Part shown: positions 56,130 through 64,000 of the stretch, piece by piece
Layout of the letters: each line of letters begins with the position of its first letter
Position numbering within the stretch: the stretch's first letter is position 1
Source of the DNA: Amycolatopsis keratiniphila subsp. keratiniphila
Lineage (GTDB): Bacteria; Actinomycetota; Actinomycetes; Mycobacteriales; Pseudonocardiaceae
Direction: 5' to 3'
DNA length: 64,000 nt
NCBI RefSeq assembly: GCF_001620365.2
Contig: NZ_LQMT02000036.1
Span: 148,517-212,516, forward strand
The notes under the pieces: generated by a model
Database searches by the model: none
Seen by the model: only the letters and a program-made list of their open reading frames with translations
What the model was told of the DNA's origin: nothing
Translations under genes and position numbers: made by a program

Positions 56130-57307
56130 TCGTCCATCATGGACCTTGCCGTCACGAACGCGTCGACGGCCCGGTTGACGTCGTCGGTCGAGTGCGCGGC
56201 CGACATCTGCGTCCGGATCCGGGCCTTACCGTGCGGCACCACCGGGTACGAGAAACCGATCACGTAGATGCCCTGGTCGAGCAGCAGATCCGCCATCTTG
56301 CCCGCCTTGGCGGCATCGCCGATCATCACCGGGATGATGGGGTGCTCACCCGGAAGCAGGTCGAAGCCCGCTTCGGTCATCCGGCGCCGGAACAGCTCGG
56401 TGTTGGCGCGCAGCTTGCTCAGCAGATCGCTGGAGGAGTCCAGCAGTTCAAGCGTGGCGAGCGCGGCCGCGGTGATCGACGGCGCCAGCGAGTTCGAGAA
56501 CAGGTACGGCCGCGAGCGCTGCCGCAGCATCTCGACGATCTCCGCGCGGCCCGAGGTGTAGCCGCCGCTCGCGCCGCCCAGCGCCTTGCCGAGGGTGCCG
56601 GTCAGCACGTCGACCTTGTCCTGCACGCCGAACAGCTCGGGCGTACCGCGGCCGGTCGGGCCGGTGAAGCCGACGGCGTGCGAGTCGTCCACCATCACCA
56701 GCGCGTCGTAACGCTCGGCCAGCTCGCAGATCTCGTCGAGCGGCGCGAGGTAGCCGTCCATCGAGAACACGCCGTCGGTGGCGATCATCCGGTACCGCGC
56801 GCCGGACGCCTCCTTCAGCCTGGCCTCCAGATCCGCGACGTCACGGTTGCGGTAGCGCATCCGCTTCGCCTTGCAGAGCCGGACGCCGTCGATGATCGAC
56901 GCGTGGTTGAGCTCGTCGGAGATGATGACGTCCTGATCCGTCAGCAGCGTCTCGAACAGCCCGGCGTTGGCGTCGAAACAGGAGCTGTAGAGGATCGTGT
57001 CCTCCGTGCCGAGGAACTCCGACAGCTTCGCCTCGAGTTCCTTGTGCGGCTGCTGGGTCCCGCAGATGAACCGCACCGACGCCATGCCGAAGCCCCAGCG
57101 GTCCAGCGCCTCTTGCGCGGCCTTGATCAGCTTGGGGTGGTCGGCGAGGCCGAGGTAGTTGTTGGCGCAGAAGTTGAGGACGTCGCCGTCGCCGACGCTG
57201 ACCGAAGCCCGTTGCGGCCCCTGGATCACCCGCTCGCCCTTGTACAGTCCGGCTTCCCGGATCTCGGCGAGCCCGGCCTTGAGGTCGTCGCGCATCGCGC
57301 CATACAT
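56126..57307 (-). CDS. kbl: Glycine C-acetyltransferase (2-amino-3-ketobutyrate CoA ligase)
   Basis: This 393-aa PLP enzyme of the alpha-oxoamine synthase family converts 2-amino-3-ketobutyrate plus CoA to glycine and acetyl-CoA. Visible motifs include FCANNYLGLADHP, SSCFDANAGLFE, DELNHASIIDG, VMVDDSHAVGFTG and the PLP-lysine region TGTLGKALGGASGGY. ATG 57307 has GGAG five bases upstream and overlaps the tdh stop (TGATG). An internal ATG five codons on is possible. With tdh it completes the two-step threonine-to-glycine route. Confidence 0.95.
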   Translation of the reverse strand: MYGAMRDDLKAGLAEIREAGLYKGERVIQGPQRASVSVGDGDVLNFCANNYLGLADHPKLIKAAQEALDRWGFGMASVRFICGTQQPHKELEAKLSEFLGTEDTILYSSCFDANAGLFETLLTDQDVIISDELNHASIIDGVRLCKAKRMRYRNRDVADLEARLKEASGARYRMIATDGVFSMDGYLAPLDEICELAERYDALVMVDDSHAVGFTGPTGRGTPELFGVQDKVDVLTGTLGKALGGASGGYTSGRAEIVEMLRQRSRPYLFSNSLAPSITAAALATLELLDSSSDLLSKLRANTELFRRRMTEAGFDLLPGEHPIIPVMIGDAAKAGKMADLLLDQGIYVIGFSYPVVPHGKARIRTQMSAAHSTDDVNRAVDAFVTARSMMDE

Positions 57308-58338
57308 CAGTTCTCCGTCCAGTCCAGAATGACCTTGCCGCAGCGACCTTCCCTGGCCGTCGCGAACGCCTTCTCGTATTCGGTGTAGCCGAACCGGTGG
57401 GTGATCACCGGCGAGATGTCCAGACCGGCCTGCAGCAGGACGGACATCGAGTACCACGTCTCGAACATCTCGCGCCCGTAGATGCCCTTGAGCTGGATCA
57501 TCTTGAGCACCACGGACGCGACGTCGACCGACACGTCGGAAGCGGGGAGGCCGAGCAGCGCGATGCGCCCGCCGTGGGACATGTTCGCGATCATGTCGCG
57601 CAGTGCCTCGGGCCGCCCGCTCATCTCCATGCCGACGTCGAAGCCCTCGGCCATGCCGAGCCGCTCCTGCGCGTCGGCGATGGTCGCGGAGGAGACGTCC
57701 AGCGCGAGGTCGACGCCGACCTTGCGGGCCAGTTCGAGGCGGTGCTCGCTGACATCGGTGACGACGACGTTGCGCGCGCCCGCGTGCCGCGCGATGGCGG
57801 CGGCCATGATGCCGATCGGGCCGGCGCCGGTGACCAGCACGTCCTCGCCGATGACGGGGAAGGACAGCGCGGTGTGCACGGCGTTGCCGAGCGGATCGAA
57901 GATCGCGGCGATGTCGAGGTCGACCTTGGTGCGGTGCACCCAGGCGTTCATCTCGGGCAGGACGGCGTACTGCGCGAAGGCACCGTCGGTGTGCACGCCG
58001 AGGCCCTTGGTCCTGGCGCACAGGTGACGCCGCCCGGCCTTGCAGTTGCGGCAGCTTCCGCAGACGAGGTGTCCCTCGCCGCTGACGAGGTCGCCCACCT
58101 TGACCGTGGTCACCGAACGGCCGATCTCGACCACCTCGCCGACGAACTCGTGGCCGATGACCAGCGGCGCGGCGATGGTGCGCGCCGCCCAGTCGTCCCA
58201 GGAGTCGATGTGCAGATCGGTACCGCAGATCCCGGCGCGCAGCACGCGGACGGCGACGTCGCCGGGGCCGACGGCGGGGTCCGGAACGTCGGTGAGTTCC
58301 AGCCCGGGTGCTCGGTCGGCTTTGACCAATGCCTTCAT
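57307..58338 (-). CDS. tdh: L-threonine 3-dehydrogenase
   Basis: This 343-aa zinc-dependent medium-chain dehydrogenase oxidises L-threonine to 2-amino-3-ketobutyrate with NAD+. Catalytic zinc ligands are Cys38 (GICGTDLHI), His63 and Glu64 (IGHEFVG). Structural zinc cysteines are 93, 96, 99 and 107 (CGSCRNCKAGRRHLC). The Rossmann motif is VLVTGAGPIGIMAAA. It is first gene of tdh-kbl-lysR, with coupled translation to kbl. Confidence 0.95.
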   Translation of the reverse strand: MKALVKADRAPGLELTDVPDPAVGPGDVAVRVLRAGICGTDLHIDSWDDWAARTIAAPLVIGHEFVGEVVEIGRSVTTVKVGDLVSGEGHLVCGSCRNCKAGRRHLCARTKGLGVHTDGAFAQYAVLPEMNAWVHRTKVDLDIAAIFDPLGNAVHTALSFPVIGEDVLVTGAGPIGIMAAAIARHAGARNVVVTDVSEHRLELARKVGVDLALDVSSATIADAQERLGMAEGFDVGMEMSGRPEALRDMIANMSHGGRIALLGLPASDVSVDVASVVLKMIQLKGIYGREMFETWYSMSVLLQAGLDISPVITHRFGYTEYEKAFATAREGRCGKVILDWTEN

Positions 58339-58408
58339 GGCGCGAAGTCTGGCCCGCCCGTGCTGTTCAGTCCATCGCGAGTTTCTGAAATCCCTCGTTA
58401 GCGTGTCT

Positions 58409-59089
58409 TCACAAGGAGCCGGGGACCCGGGCCATCACGAAGTCCGGGCGTGGGATCACTTCGAAGCCGATCGATTCGTAGAGCCGGATGGCCGAGGTGT
58501 TCGTCGCCGCCGCGTGCATCATCGGGTGTTCGCCGCGTGCCCGGATCCCCGCCGCCACCGCGCGGATGAGCCGGGTCGCCAGTCCCTGGCCGCGATACGC
58601 CGGGTCGGTGCAGACGGCGCTGATCTCGGTCCAGCCGGGCGGGTGCATCCGCTCCCCCGCCATCGCGATCAGCTCGCCGTCGCGCCGGATTCCCAGATAT
58701 GTCCCCAATTCGATGGTCCGCTTCCGGAACGGGCCCGGTTTGGTCCGCTCGACGAGCTCGAGCATCTCCGGGACGTCGTCGGGTCCCAGCACGACCGCTT
58801 CGGGATCTTCGGCGGCTTCGAGCGCGACGTCGACCAGCCGGACTCCGGCGATCCTGCCGAGGACCTCCCAGTCGGCGGGGACGGGCAGCGCGTTGTGGAC
58901 GGTGACCGTCTGACCGGGCCCCGCCAGCGCGGCGACATCCGCCCACACGCCGTCGTCCGGCTCCGGCGGCAGGGCGAAGAACGGCGCGACGTCCACCTGG
59001 TAGCGCAGGACCTGGCCGGAGCGCTCCGCGAAGTGGGCGTGCGGGCCGGTCAGCGAAGCCCACGCGGGGTCGTCGAAAGGGGTGGCCAT
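58409..59089 (-). CDS. GNAT family N-acetyltransferase
   Basis: This 226-aa protein has a C-terminal GNAT domain (about 105-215). The acetyl-CoA motif A reads VCTDPAYRGQGLATRLIRAVAAGIRARGE (Q/RxxGxG/A), and motif B is NTSAIRLYESIGFEV. The N-terminal 100 residues belong to the FR47-like style, with HNALPVPADWEVLGR. It acetylates an unknown amine. ATG 59089 has GGAG five bases upstream. It lies 70 bp upstream of tdh on the same strand and may have its own promoter. Confidence 0.88.
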   Translation of the reverse strand: MATPFDDPAWASLTGPHAHFAERSGQVLRYQVDVAPFFALPPEPDDGVWADVAALAGPGQTVTVHNALPVPADWEVLGRIAGVRLVDVALEAAEDPEAVVLGPDDVPEMLELVERTKPGPFRKRTIELGTYLGIRRDGELIAMAGERMHPPGWTEISAVCTDPAYRGQGLATRLIRAVAAGIRARGEHPMMHAAATNTSAIRLYESIGFEVIPRPDFVMARVPGSL

Positions 59090-59144
59090 GATCGCTCCGA
59101 CACCCGCTGGCCGGCTTTCATTCCCGCTCCCACATCCTGAGCGC

Positions 59145-59828
59145 TCAGCCGCCCGGCACGAGCAGCGGCGAATGCGGGTCGAGCTCGACCCCGCGTTCCC
59201 GGAGCGTGTCGTCGATGACCCGCCAGATCCACCGCACCAGCTGGCTCGCGAGCTCCGGTAGTTCGAGTCCGCCCGGATTCTCCAGCCAGCGCGCGGCACT
59301 CGTGTCGACGAGGCCGACCAGCCCGAAGGCCAGCGGTTCGGCGATCCGGCCGTCGAGGTCGAAGGTGTCGAGGTAGTGCTCGAACAGCACGGAGAGCTGC
59401 CGGGCGATCGCCGTCCTGACGTCGGTGATGGCGTCGCCGCCGCGGCGCCCGGCTTGCGAGTGCCTGGCGAGATAGCGGTAGAGGTTCCCGTGTTCGGCGA
59501 GCCAGCCGGTGTGCGCGCCCACCGCGATGGTGATCAGCTGCATCGGCGTCCCGCTCGGGTCCCACAGCGGCGCCAGTTCGGCGGTGATGAGGCGGACGGC
59601 GCGGTCGGCGATCGAACGCTGCAGGTCGGCGGCGTCGTCGAAATGCTTGTACACCCGGGTTCTCGCCACCCCAGCCTCGTCGGCGATCTGTTCGGTGGAG
59701 ACCTCCGGACCGTGCTCGGCGATCGCGCGCAGCGCCGCGTCGACGAATTCCCGTCGGCGGCGCTCCCGCTGTCCCGCCCAGCGCGCCGCCCGGCCATCCG
59801 GCCGCGGCGCGTCGGCTTCAGGCGTCAT
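59145..59828 (-). CDS. TetR/AcrR family regulator
   Basis: This 227-aa protein has an N-terminal Arg-rich segment (RAARWAGQRERRRREFV) and an HTH (LRAIAEHGPEVSTEQIADEAGVARTRVYKHFDDAADL). The C-terminal helical domain ends SPLLVPGG. It sits upstream of the GNAT gene on the same strand (55 bp) and is divergent from the sigma factor gene at 59895. Its target is uncertain. Confidence 0.87.
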   Translation of the reverse strand: MTPEADAPRPDGRAARWAGQRERRRREFVDAALRAIAEHGPEVSTEQIADEAGVARTRVYKHFDDAADLQRSIADRAVRLITAELAPLWDPSGTPMQLITIAVGAHTGWLAEHGNLYRYLARHSQAGRRGGDAITDVRTAIARQLSVLFEHYLDTFDLDGRIAEPLAFGLVGLVDTSAARWLENPGGLELPELASQLVRWIWRVIDDTLRERGVELDPHSPLLVPGG

Positions 59829-59894
59829 CCCCCGGAGTTTATCCGGGGCCCGGTTACCGGTACACTGCCGTACCCGTTACTTCGGGAGACCGCG

Positions 59895-60653
59895 ATGAGG
59901 ACTGACGTCGACGACACCACAGCGGACGCCACGCTGCTCGACGCCTTCCGCGCCGGTGACATCGCCGCCGGCGAGGCACTTTTCCGGCGGCACGCCGAGC
60001 CGCTCCGCCGGATCGCCGCGGGCTGGGTCGCCGACCCCGCCGAGCGGGACGACCTCGTGGCCGAAGCCTTCGTGCGGGTCCTGAGCGTCATCCGCGACGG
60101 CGGCGGGCCCCGCGAAAACCTCCGTCCCTATCTCGCGGTCACCATCCGGAATCTCGCGGCCAAGTGGAGCCATCACCACAAACGGGTCGAGCTGTACGGC
60201 ACGACCCCGGCGGTCGAAGAGGCCGCCGGAGTCGTGGGTACGGAAGAACTCGTCATCCTCCGGTCGAACGCCCGGCTGGCATGGACCGCGTACTGCGCGC
60301 TGCCCGGCCGCTGGCGGACCGTGCTGTGGCGGACCGAAGCCGAGGGCGACTCCCCGAAGGTGGTGGCGCCGCTGCTGGGTGTGTCGCCCAACGGCGCCTC
60401 CGTCCTCGCCTTGCGGGCCCGCGAAGGACTGCGCCAGGCCTTCCTGCAGGCGCAGGTCCCCGAGACGGGAACGCCGTGCTGCCAGGAAGCGCGGCGCCGG
60501 ATGGGCGCGTGGTTGCGCGGCGGCGTGCCGGGCCGCCGCGCGGATCTGATCGCCGCGCATCTGGCGGACTGCGAACCCTGCCGGACCGTCGCTGGCCGGC
60601 TCGACGAGGTCAACCGCGAGATGCCGCCGGGCGTCCGCGCCGTCCCCGCCTGA
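59895..60653 (+). CDS. ECF-like RNA polymerase sigma factor with zinc-finger-like C-terminal tail
   Basis: This 252-aa protein has region 2 (about 15-85, GEALFRRHAEPLRRIAAGWVADPAERDDLVAEAFVRVLSVI) and region 4 (about 120-175, LPGRWRTVLWRTEAEGDSPKVVAPLLGVSPNGASVLALRAREGLRQAF). A tail follows with CCQEARRRMGAWLRGG, then LIAAHLADCEPCRTVAGRL. The tail's H-x3-C-x2-C arrangement is the signature of ZAS-type anti-sigma factors, here fused to the sigma factor itself. GGGAG precedes ATG 59895. No separate anti-sigma gene follows. Confidence 0.87.
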   Translation: MRTDVDDTTADATLLDAFRAGDIAAGEALFRRHAEPLRRIAAGWVADPAERDDLVAEAFVRVLSVIRDGGGPRENLRPYLAVTIRNLAAKWSHHHKRVELYGTTPAVEEAAGVVGTEELVILRSNARLAWTAYCALPGRWRTVLWRTEAEGDSPKVVAPLLGVSPNGASVLALRAREGLRQAFLQAQVPETGTPCCQEARRRMGAWLRGGVPGRRADLIAAHLADCEPCRTVAGRLDEVNREMPPGVRAVPA

Positions 60654-60655
60654 GA

Positions 60656-62395
60656 TCAGCCGGGTACCGGAGCGGCCTCACCCGCGATCCTCAGCGCCTC
60701 CACCAGTTCCCGGTACAGCGTGTCGGTGGCGAGCAGGTGCTCGTGGCTTCCGCTCGCCCGGACGCGGCCCTCCTCCATCACCACGATCGTGTCCGCGTCG
60801 ATCACGGTGGACAGCCGGTGCGCCACGGTGACCACGGCACCCTCGCGGGCCAGCCGCCGGATGCAGTCGTGGATCGCGCTCTCGGTCCGGCCGTCGACCT
60901 GCGCGGTCGCCTCGTCCAGCAGCACCACGTCCGGCGTGCGCAGGATCGCCCTTGCCAGCGCGATCCGCTGGCGTTCCCCGCCCGACACCGAGGTCGACGA
61001 AAGCGGCGTGTCCAGTCCGTCTTCGAGTGCGGCGATCTTGTCGCTCAGCCGGACTTCGGCGAGCGCACGCCGCACCTCTTCCTCGGTCGCGTCCGGATGG
61101 GTGAAGAGCAGGTTCTCCCGGATCGTCCCCGGCACGATCGGCGTCTCCTGCTCGACGTAGGCCAGCCGGGACCGCACGTCCGCGTACGGCAGATCCGCGT
61201 ACTCGCGTCCGTCCAGCAGCAGTGCACCCGACTCCGGCCGCACGAACCGCATGATCAGCGACAGCATCGTGGTCTTGCCCGCGCCGGACGGCCCGACGAT
61301 CGCGGTGTGCCCGCGCCTCGGGATCGCCAGCGAAACGTCGCGCAGCGCCGGGTCGCCGCCGTAACCCGCGGTCACGCCGCGCAGTTCGAGCACCGGACCG
61401 TCGTGGGCACCCGTGGACGCCGCCCTCGCGGGCGCCTGGTCCTCTTCGACCTCCAGCGCGTCCATCTCCCGGATCCGCCCGGCCGCGGCGATCCCCGCCT
61501 GCAGCGCGGTCATGTTCTGGCTCAGTTCGGTGATCGGCTCCATCAGCGCGAACGCGTACAGCAGGAACGCGATGAGGCTCGACACCTCGAGCAGGCCCGC
61601 GCCGACGCGCCAGGCGCCGAGACCCAGGATCACCAACGTCGCGGCCTGGATACCCGTCCAGGCCACCACCCAGGCGACGGCTTCCCGCCGCACCGCGCGA
61701 ACGCCGTGCGCCGTGGCGGCTTCCGCGTCGACCAGGATGCGGTCGGCCTGCCGGGTTTCGGCCCGGCTGGCCTTCACCGTGCGGATCGCCCGCAACGCGC
61801 CCTCGAGGACGCCGCCGAGCCTGCCGACCCGATCCTGCGCCTTCTCCTGTTCCTTCGCGATGGCGGGCATGAGCCAGGTGAACAACGCGATCACCACGAG
61901 CACGGCCGCCACCGTCGTCGCCAGCAGCACCAGGTCGAGCACGCTCATCAACACCAGCGTGCCGACGAGCATCACCACGCCGTTGATCAGGCCGATCACG
62001 CTGGACGACGCCGCCTCGCGCAACAGCACCGTGTCCGAGGTGACGCGGGTGACCAGTTCTCCCGTCGGCCGTTTCGTGATCGCCGGGATCGTCGCGCGGA
62101 AGAACCGCCGCACCATGGATTCCCTGGCCTTCAGCACCACCCGCTCGCCGACCGTGCCGAGCAGGATCCACTGCACCAGCCAGATCACCGCGCCGACCAC
62201 CATCAGGCCGAGCAGCGCCAGCACGGGGCCGGCCAGCGACGCCGACGAGCCCAGCGAGTCCAGCACCCATTTCGTGACCATGGGCGTGGCGAGACCGGTC
62301 GCCGAACCGAGCAGGGCGAGTACCAGGCCGATCGCGAGTGCCCCCTTGTGCGGCCGTGCGAACGACCACAGCACCTTCAATCGTGGAGTCTTCAT
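60656..62395 (-). CDS. ABC transporter, fused permease/ATPase (exporter)
   Basis: This 579-aa half-transporter has an N-terminal six-TM domain (about 15-300) and a nucleotide-binding domain (about 330-570). Motifs are Walker A GPSGAGKTTM, Q-loop AYVEQETPIV, signature SGGERQRIALARAIL, Walker B DVVLLDEAT and His-switch VTVAHRLST. It probably works as a homodimeric multidrug or lipid exporter. It is divergent from the TetR at 62469, with a palindromic operator 12 bp upstream of its start, giving a standard inducible-efflux arrangement. Its stop lies almost on the sigma gene's stop. Confidence 0.92.
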   Translation of the reverse strand: MKTPRLKVLWSFARPHKGALAIGLVLALLGSATGLATPMVTKWVLDSLGSSASLAGPVLALLGLMVVGAVIWLVQWILLGTVGERVVLKARESMVRRFFRATIPAITKRPTGELVTRVTSDTVLLREAASSSVIGLINGVVMLVGTLVLMSVLDLVLLATTVAAVLVVIALFTWLMPAIAKEQEKAQDRVGRLGGVLEGALRAIRTVKASRAETRQADRILVDAEAATAHGVRAVRREAVAWVVAWTGIQAATLVILGLGAWRVGAGLLEVSSLIAFLLYAFALMEPITELSQNMTALQAGIAAAGRIREMDALEVEEDQAPARAASTGAHDGPVLELRGVTAGYGGDPALRDVSLAIPRRGHTAIVGPSGAGKTTMLSLIMRFVRPESGALLLDGREYADLPYADVRSRLAYVEQETPIVPGTIRENLLFTHPDATEEEVRRALAEVRLSDKIAALEDGLDTPLSSTSVSGGERQRIALARAILRTPDVVLLDEATAQVDGRTESAIHDCIRRLAREGAVVTVAHRLSTVIDADTIVVMEEGRVRASGSHEHLLATDTLYRELVEALRIAGEAAPVPG

Positions 62396-62406
62396 GGTTC
62401 CTAATG

Positions 62407-62420
62407 GAACACGCGTGTTC
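62407..62420. promoter_or_regulatory. TetR operator GAACACG-CGTGTTC
   Basis: This is a perfect 14-bp palindrome extended imperfectly to TGGAACACGCGTGTTCTA. It lies 12 bp upstream of the ABC exporter ATG and about 50 bp from the tetR start. Confidence 0.75.
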
Positions 62421-62468
62421 TAAAATCGTCAACCGAGTTCCATATCGGGAGCGAGGTACGGTACCGCC

Positions 62469-63038
62469 ATGAGTGAGGGTGTGGTCACCGAGACGGGTGT
62501 CCGGGCGAGGACCCGGCGCGCGATCCTGGACGCGGCCATCGAGACGTTGACCAAGCAACCGAGCGCCACGCTGGCGGATATCGCGGCGGCGGCGAACGTC
62601 GGGCGCACCACGGTGCACCGGTACTTCGCGGAGCGATCGGACCTGATCGACGCCATCAGCCACGACGCCCTCGACAAGATCTCCCAGAGCACCGAACGGG
62701 CCCGGCCCGACGACGGTCCGGCACCGGAAGCGCTGGCGAGGCTGTGCCAGGAGTACTTCGAACACGGCGACATCTTCCAGCTGCTGTTCACCATGCCGGA
62801 CCTGGTGACCAGGCCCGAATGGACGGAGGAGAGCGACGACGACCGCCGCCTGCTGCGGCTCGTCGAACGCGGGCACGCCGAGGGCTCGATCGATCCGGCG
62901 ATGACGAAGGAATGGCTGCTGCAACTGCTCTGGAGCCTGCTCTACACCGCCTGGGAGCTCACACGGGAGAAGACGCCGAAGCACGAGGCCCTCACCTTGT
63001 GCCTGCGCAGCCTGGAAAAGATCATCGCGGTCGGCTGA
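62469..63038 (+). CDS. TetR/AcrR family regulator of the ABC exporter
   Basis: This 189-aa protein has an HTH at about 15-60 (RRAILDAAIETLTKQPSATLADIAAAANVGRTTVHRYFAERSDLI) and a helical ligand-binding domain containing several Trp (EWLLQLLWSLLYTAWEL). It is divergent from the ABC exporter across about 73 bp with a perfect palindrome, so it most likely represses the exporter. Confidence 0.9.
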   Translation: MSEGVVTETGVRARTRRAILDAAIETLTKQPSATLADIAAAANVGRTTVHRYFAERSDLIDAISHDALDKISQSTERARPDDGPAPEALARLCQEYFEHGDIFQLLFTMPDLVTRPEWTEESDDDRRLLRLVERGHAEGSIDPAMTKEWLLQLLWSLLYTAWELTREKTPKHEALTLCLRSLEKIIAVG

Positions 63039-63090
63039 AGTCCTCCGAAGTGATGACGCGGACTCGCGCCGCTTCGAAGATCCTGGCCCG

Positions 63091-63972
63091 GTGACAGAAA
63101 AGACCGGCACCCGCCCGGGTGCCGCCTGGGGAATCCTCTTCGGCGGGCTCGCGGTGTTCGTGGCCGCCCCCGTACTGCTGCTGGCCACCGGGCACGACGC
63201 GATCAAACCGTCCGCGGATACGGCCAAGGAGCTTTCCCTCGCGGGCGCCCTGGTCCCCGCGCTGGCCGGGATCCTGCTGATCCACGGGATCCCGCTCCAC
63301 GCGCCAAAACTGCTCCCCGAGGTCACCGACCGGCGCGGACTGGGCAGACAGGCGACGGCATTGGCGCTCATCGCCTTCCTGTGGCCGTTGGCGTTGTACC
63401 TGCTTTCGGCGGCGGGACAGCAGGCGCTGGTCCGCGATGTCTGGGCACTCGCCAAGCCGCTGGTGTTCCTGGCGCTGCCGTTGATTCTGCTCCGGGCCTT
63501 GCCCGCGCGGGATTCCTTCCGGCTCACGTGGCGGCCCCGGGAGACCTGGCGATGGCTCGCGCCGATCCCGGCGGTGCTCGTATTCGGCTGGCTCTACGTC
63601 CTCGGCCCGCTCGCACCGCCGCTTCCCACTGCGGAGGACTACCCGGACCCGGTGTACCTGGCGATCGGCGCGACGCTGACCTTCTTCACCGCGAACGTCC
63701 TCGAAGAGGTCTTCTTCCGCGGCATGCTGCAGACCCGACTGGAGGCGCTTTTCGGGCGGTGGCCCGGAATCCTGCTGTCGGCGCTGCTGTTCGCGTGGCT
63801 GCACCTGCCGACGCACGGACAGGGCTCACTGCCGCTCACCCTGGGCGCGATCGTGGCCTTCCAAGGGTTCTTCGGCCTGTTCACCGGCTACCTGTGGTCG
63901 CGCTACCGCAACCTGTGGGCGCCGATCGCCGCGCACACCGCGATGAACACGCTGCCGCTGCTGCTGATGTGA
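63091..63972 (+). CDS. CPBP family intramembrane metalloprotease
   Basis: This 293-aa membrane protein has about eight TM helices. It carries the CPBP/Abi motifs: NVLEEVFFRGMLQTRLEAL (EExxxR), FAWLHLPTH (second motif His) and IAAHTAMNTL (third). It would cleave substrates within the membrane or act in prenylated-peptide processing; some relatives give bacteriocin immunity. Start is GTG 63091 with no clear ribosome site, 52 bp after the tetR stop, so it may be read through from tetR. Confidence 0.85.
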   Translation: MTEKTGTRPGAAWGILFGGLAVFVAAPVLLLATGHDAIKPSADTAKELSLAGALVPALAGILLIHGIPLHAPKLLPEVTDRRGLGRQATALALIAFLWPLALYLLSAAGQQALVRDVWALAKPLVFLALPLILLRALPARDSFRLTWRPRETWRWLAPIPAVLVFGWLYVLGPLAPPLPTAEDYPDPVYLAIGATLTFFTANVLEEVFFRGMLQTRLEALFGRWPGILLSALLFAWLHLPTHGQGSLPLTLGAIVAFQGFFGLFTGYLWSRYRNLWAPIAAHTAMNTLPLLLM

Positions 63973-63982
63973 CGCGCCGGCG

Positions 63983-64000
63983 GGTCGTGAGTGGCGATTC
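63983..64000. repeat. Edge copy of the GTCGTGAGTGGCGATTC module
   Basis: The last 18 bases, GGTCGTGAGTGGCGATTC, are identical to the first 18 bases of the hairpin arm at 17903. They again lie just beyond a gene 3' end (CPBP stop at 63972). The partner arm, if present, lies outside the window. Confidence 0.7.

Noticed and set aside
1..64000. tRNA, rRNA, IS transposase, integrase, att site or replication origin
   Set aside because: I scanned for transposase/integrase motifs, tRNA-like cloverleaf ends and DnaA-box clusters, and saw none I could support.

Overview
This is a GC-rich (roughly 70%) actinobacterial chromosome segment. Third-position GC bias, frequent GTG starts, leaderless-looking starts, a mycothiol-type DinB/maleylpyruvate isomerase protein, an MptB-like mannosyltransferase and many TetR/LysR regulators all point to Actinomycetia. 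The style of the intergenic repeats suggests a Pseudonocardiaceae member (Amycolatopsis-like), which is an inference. I see no rRNA, tRNA, CRISPR array, intact transposase, integrase or phage gene. The window looks like accessory, secretion-rich chromosome rather than an island.

Layout. 0-8 kb: a partial membrane acyltransferase runs off the left edge, followed by a DinB/WYL divergent pair, an NTF2-fused flavin monooxygenase with a divergent GAF regulator, and a Na+/H+ antiporter. 8-18 kb: two SRPBCC proteins, a molybdopterin oxidoreductase with a small helical partner, a DUF4230 protein, an MptB-like GT-C mannosyltransferase, a LysR/MFS pair, and a guanidine-III riboswitch in front of a Gdx guanidinium exporter. 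18-28 kb: a secreted alpha-lytic-type protease with a carbohydrate-binding tail, a LysR, a two-TM/PLD-like protein, a second antiporter, and a fused SecDF with a small membrane protein and a TetR that faces a rhodanese gene. 28-44 kb: an exoprotein region. It holds a 2126-aa sortase-anchored protein with eleven near-identical repeats, a BtrH-like protein, a subtilisin plus trypsin-like protease operon, a large LuxR (LAL) regulator, and a secreted papain-fold protein paired with a membrane-anchored partner. 44-48 kb: a translationally coupled patatin/SDR/flavin-monooxygenase operon with a divergent TetR. 48-51 kb: a decaying patch with LysR and MFS pseudogenes and degenerate palindromes. 51-64 kb: a 13E12/HNH protein, a TetX-like monooxygenase with TetR, TerC, a tdh-kbl-lysR threonine catabolic operon, GNAT, TetR, a sigma factor carrying a zinc-finger-like tail, an ABC exporter with TetR, and a CPBP protease.

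Recurring themes. Most metabolic or export genes are paired with a divergent regulator, and several have a visible palindromic operator between them. Very long perfect hairpins (20-27 bp arms) sit between convergent genes or at gene 3' ends, and two or three repeat families recur in those positions. The best non-coding signal is the riboswitch at 17308-17350. The best candidate for an undescribed functional unit is the protease/LAL/papain locus at 36-44 kb, next to the giant surface protein.
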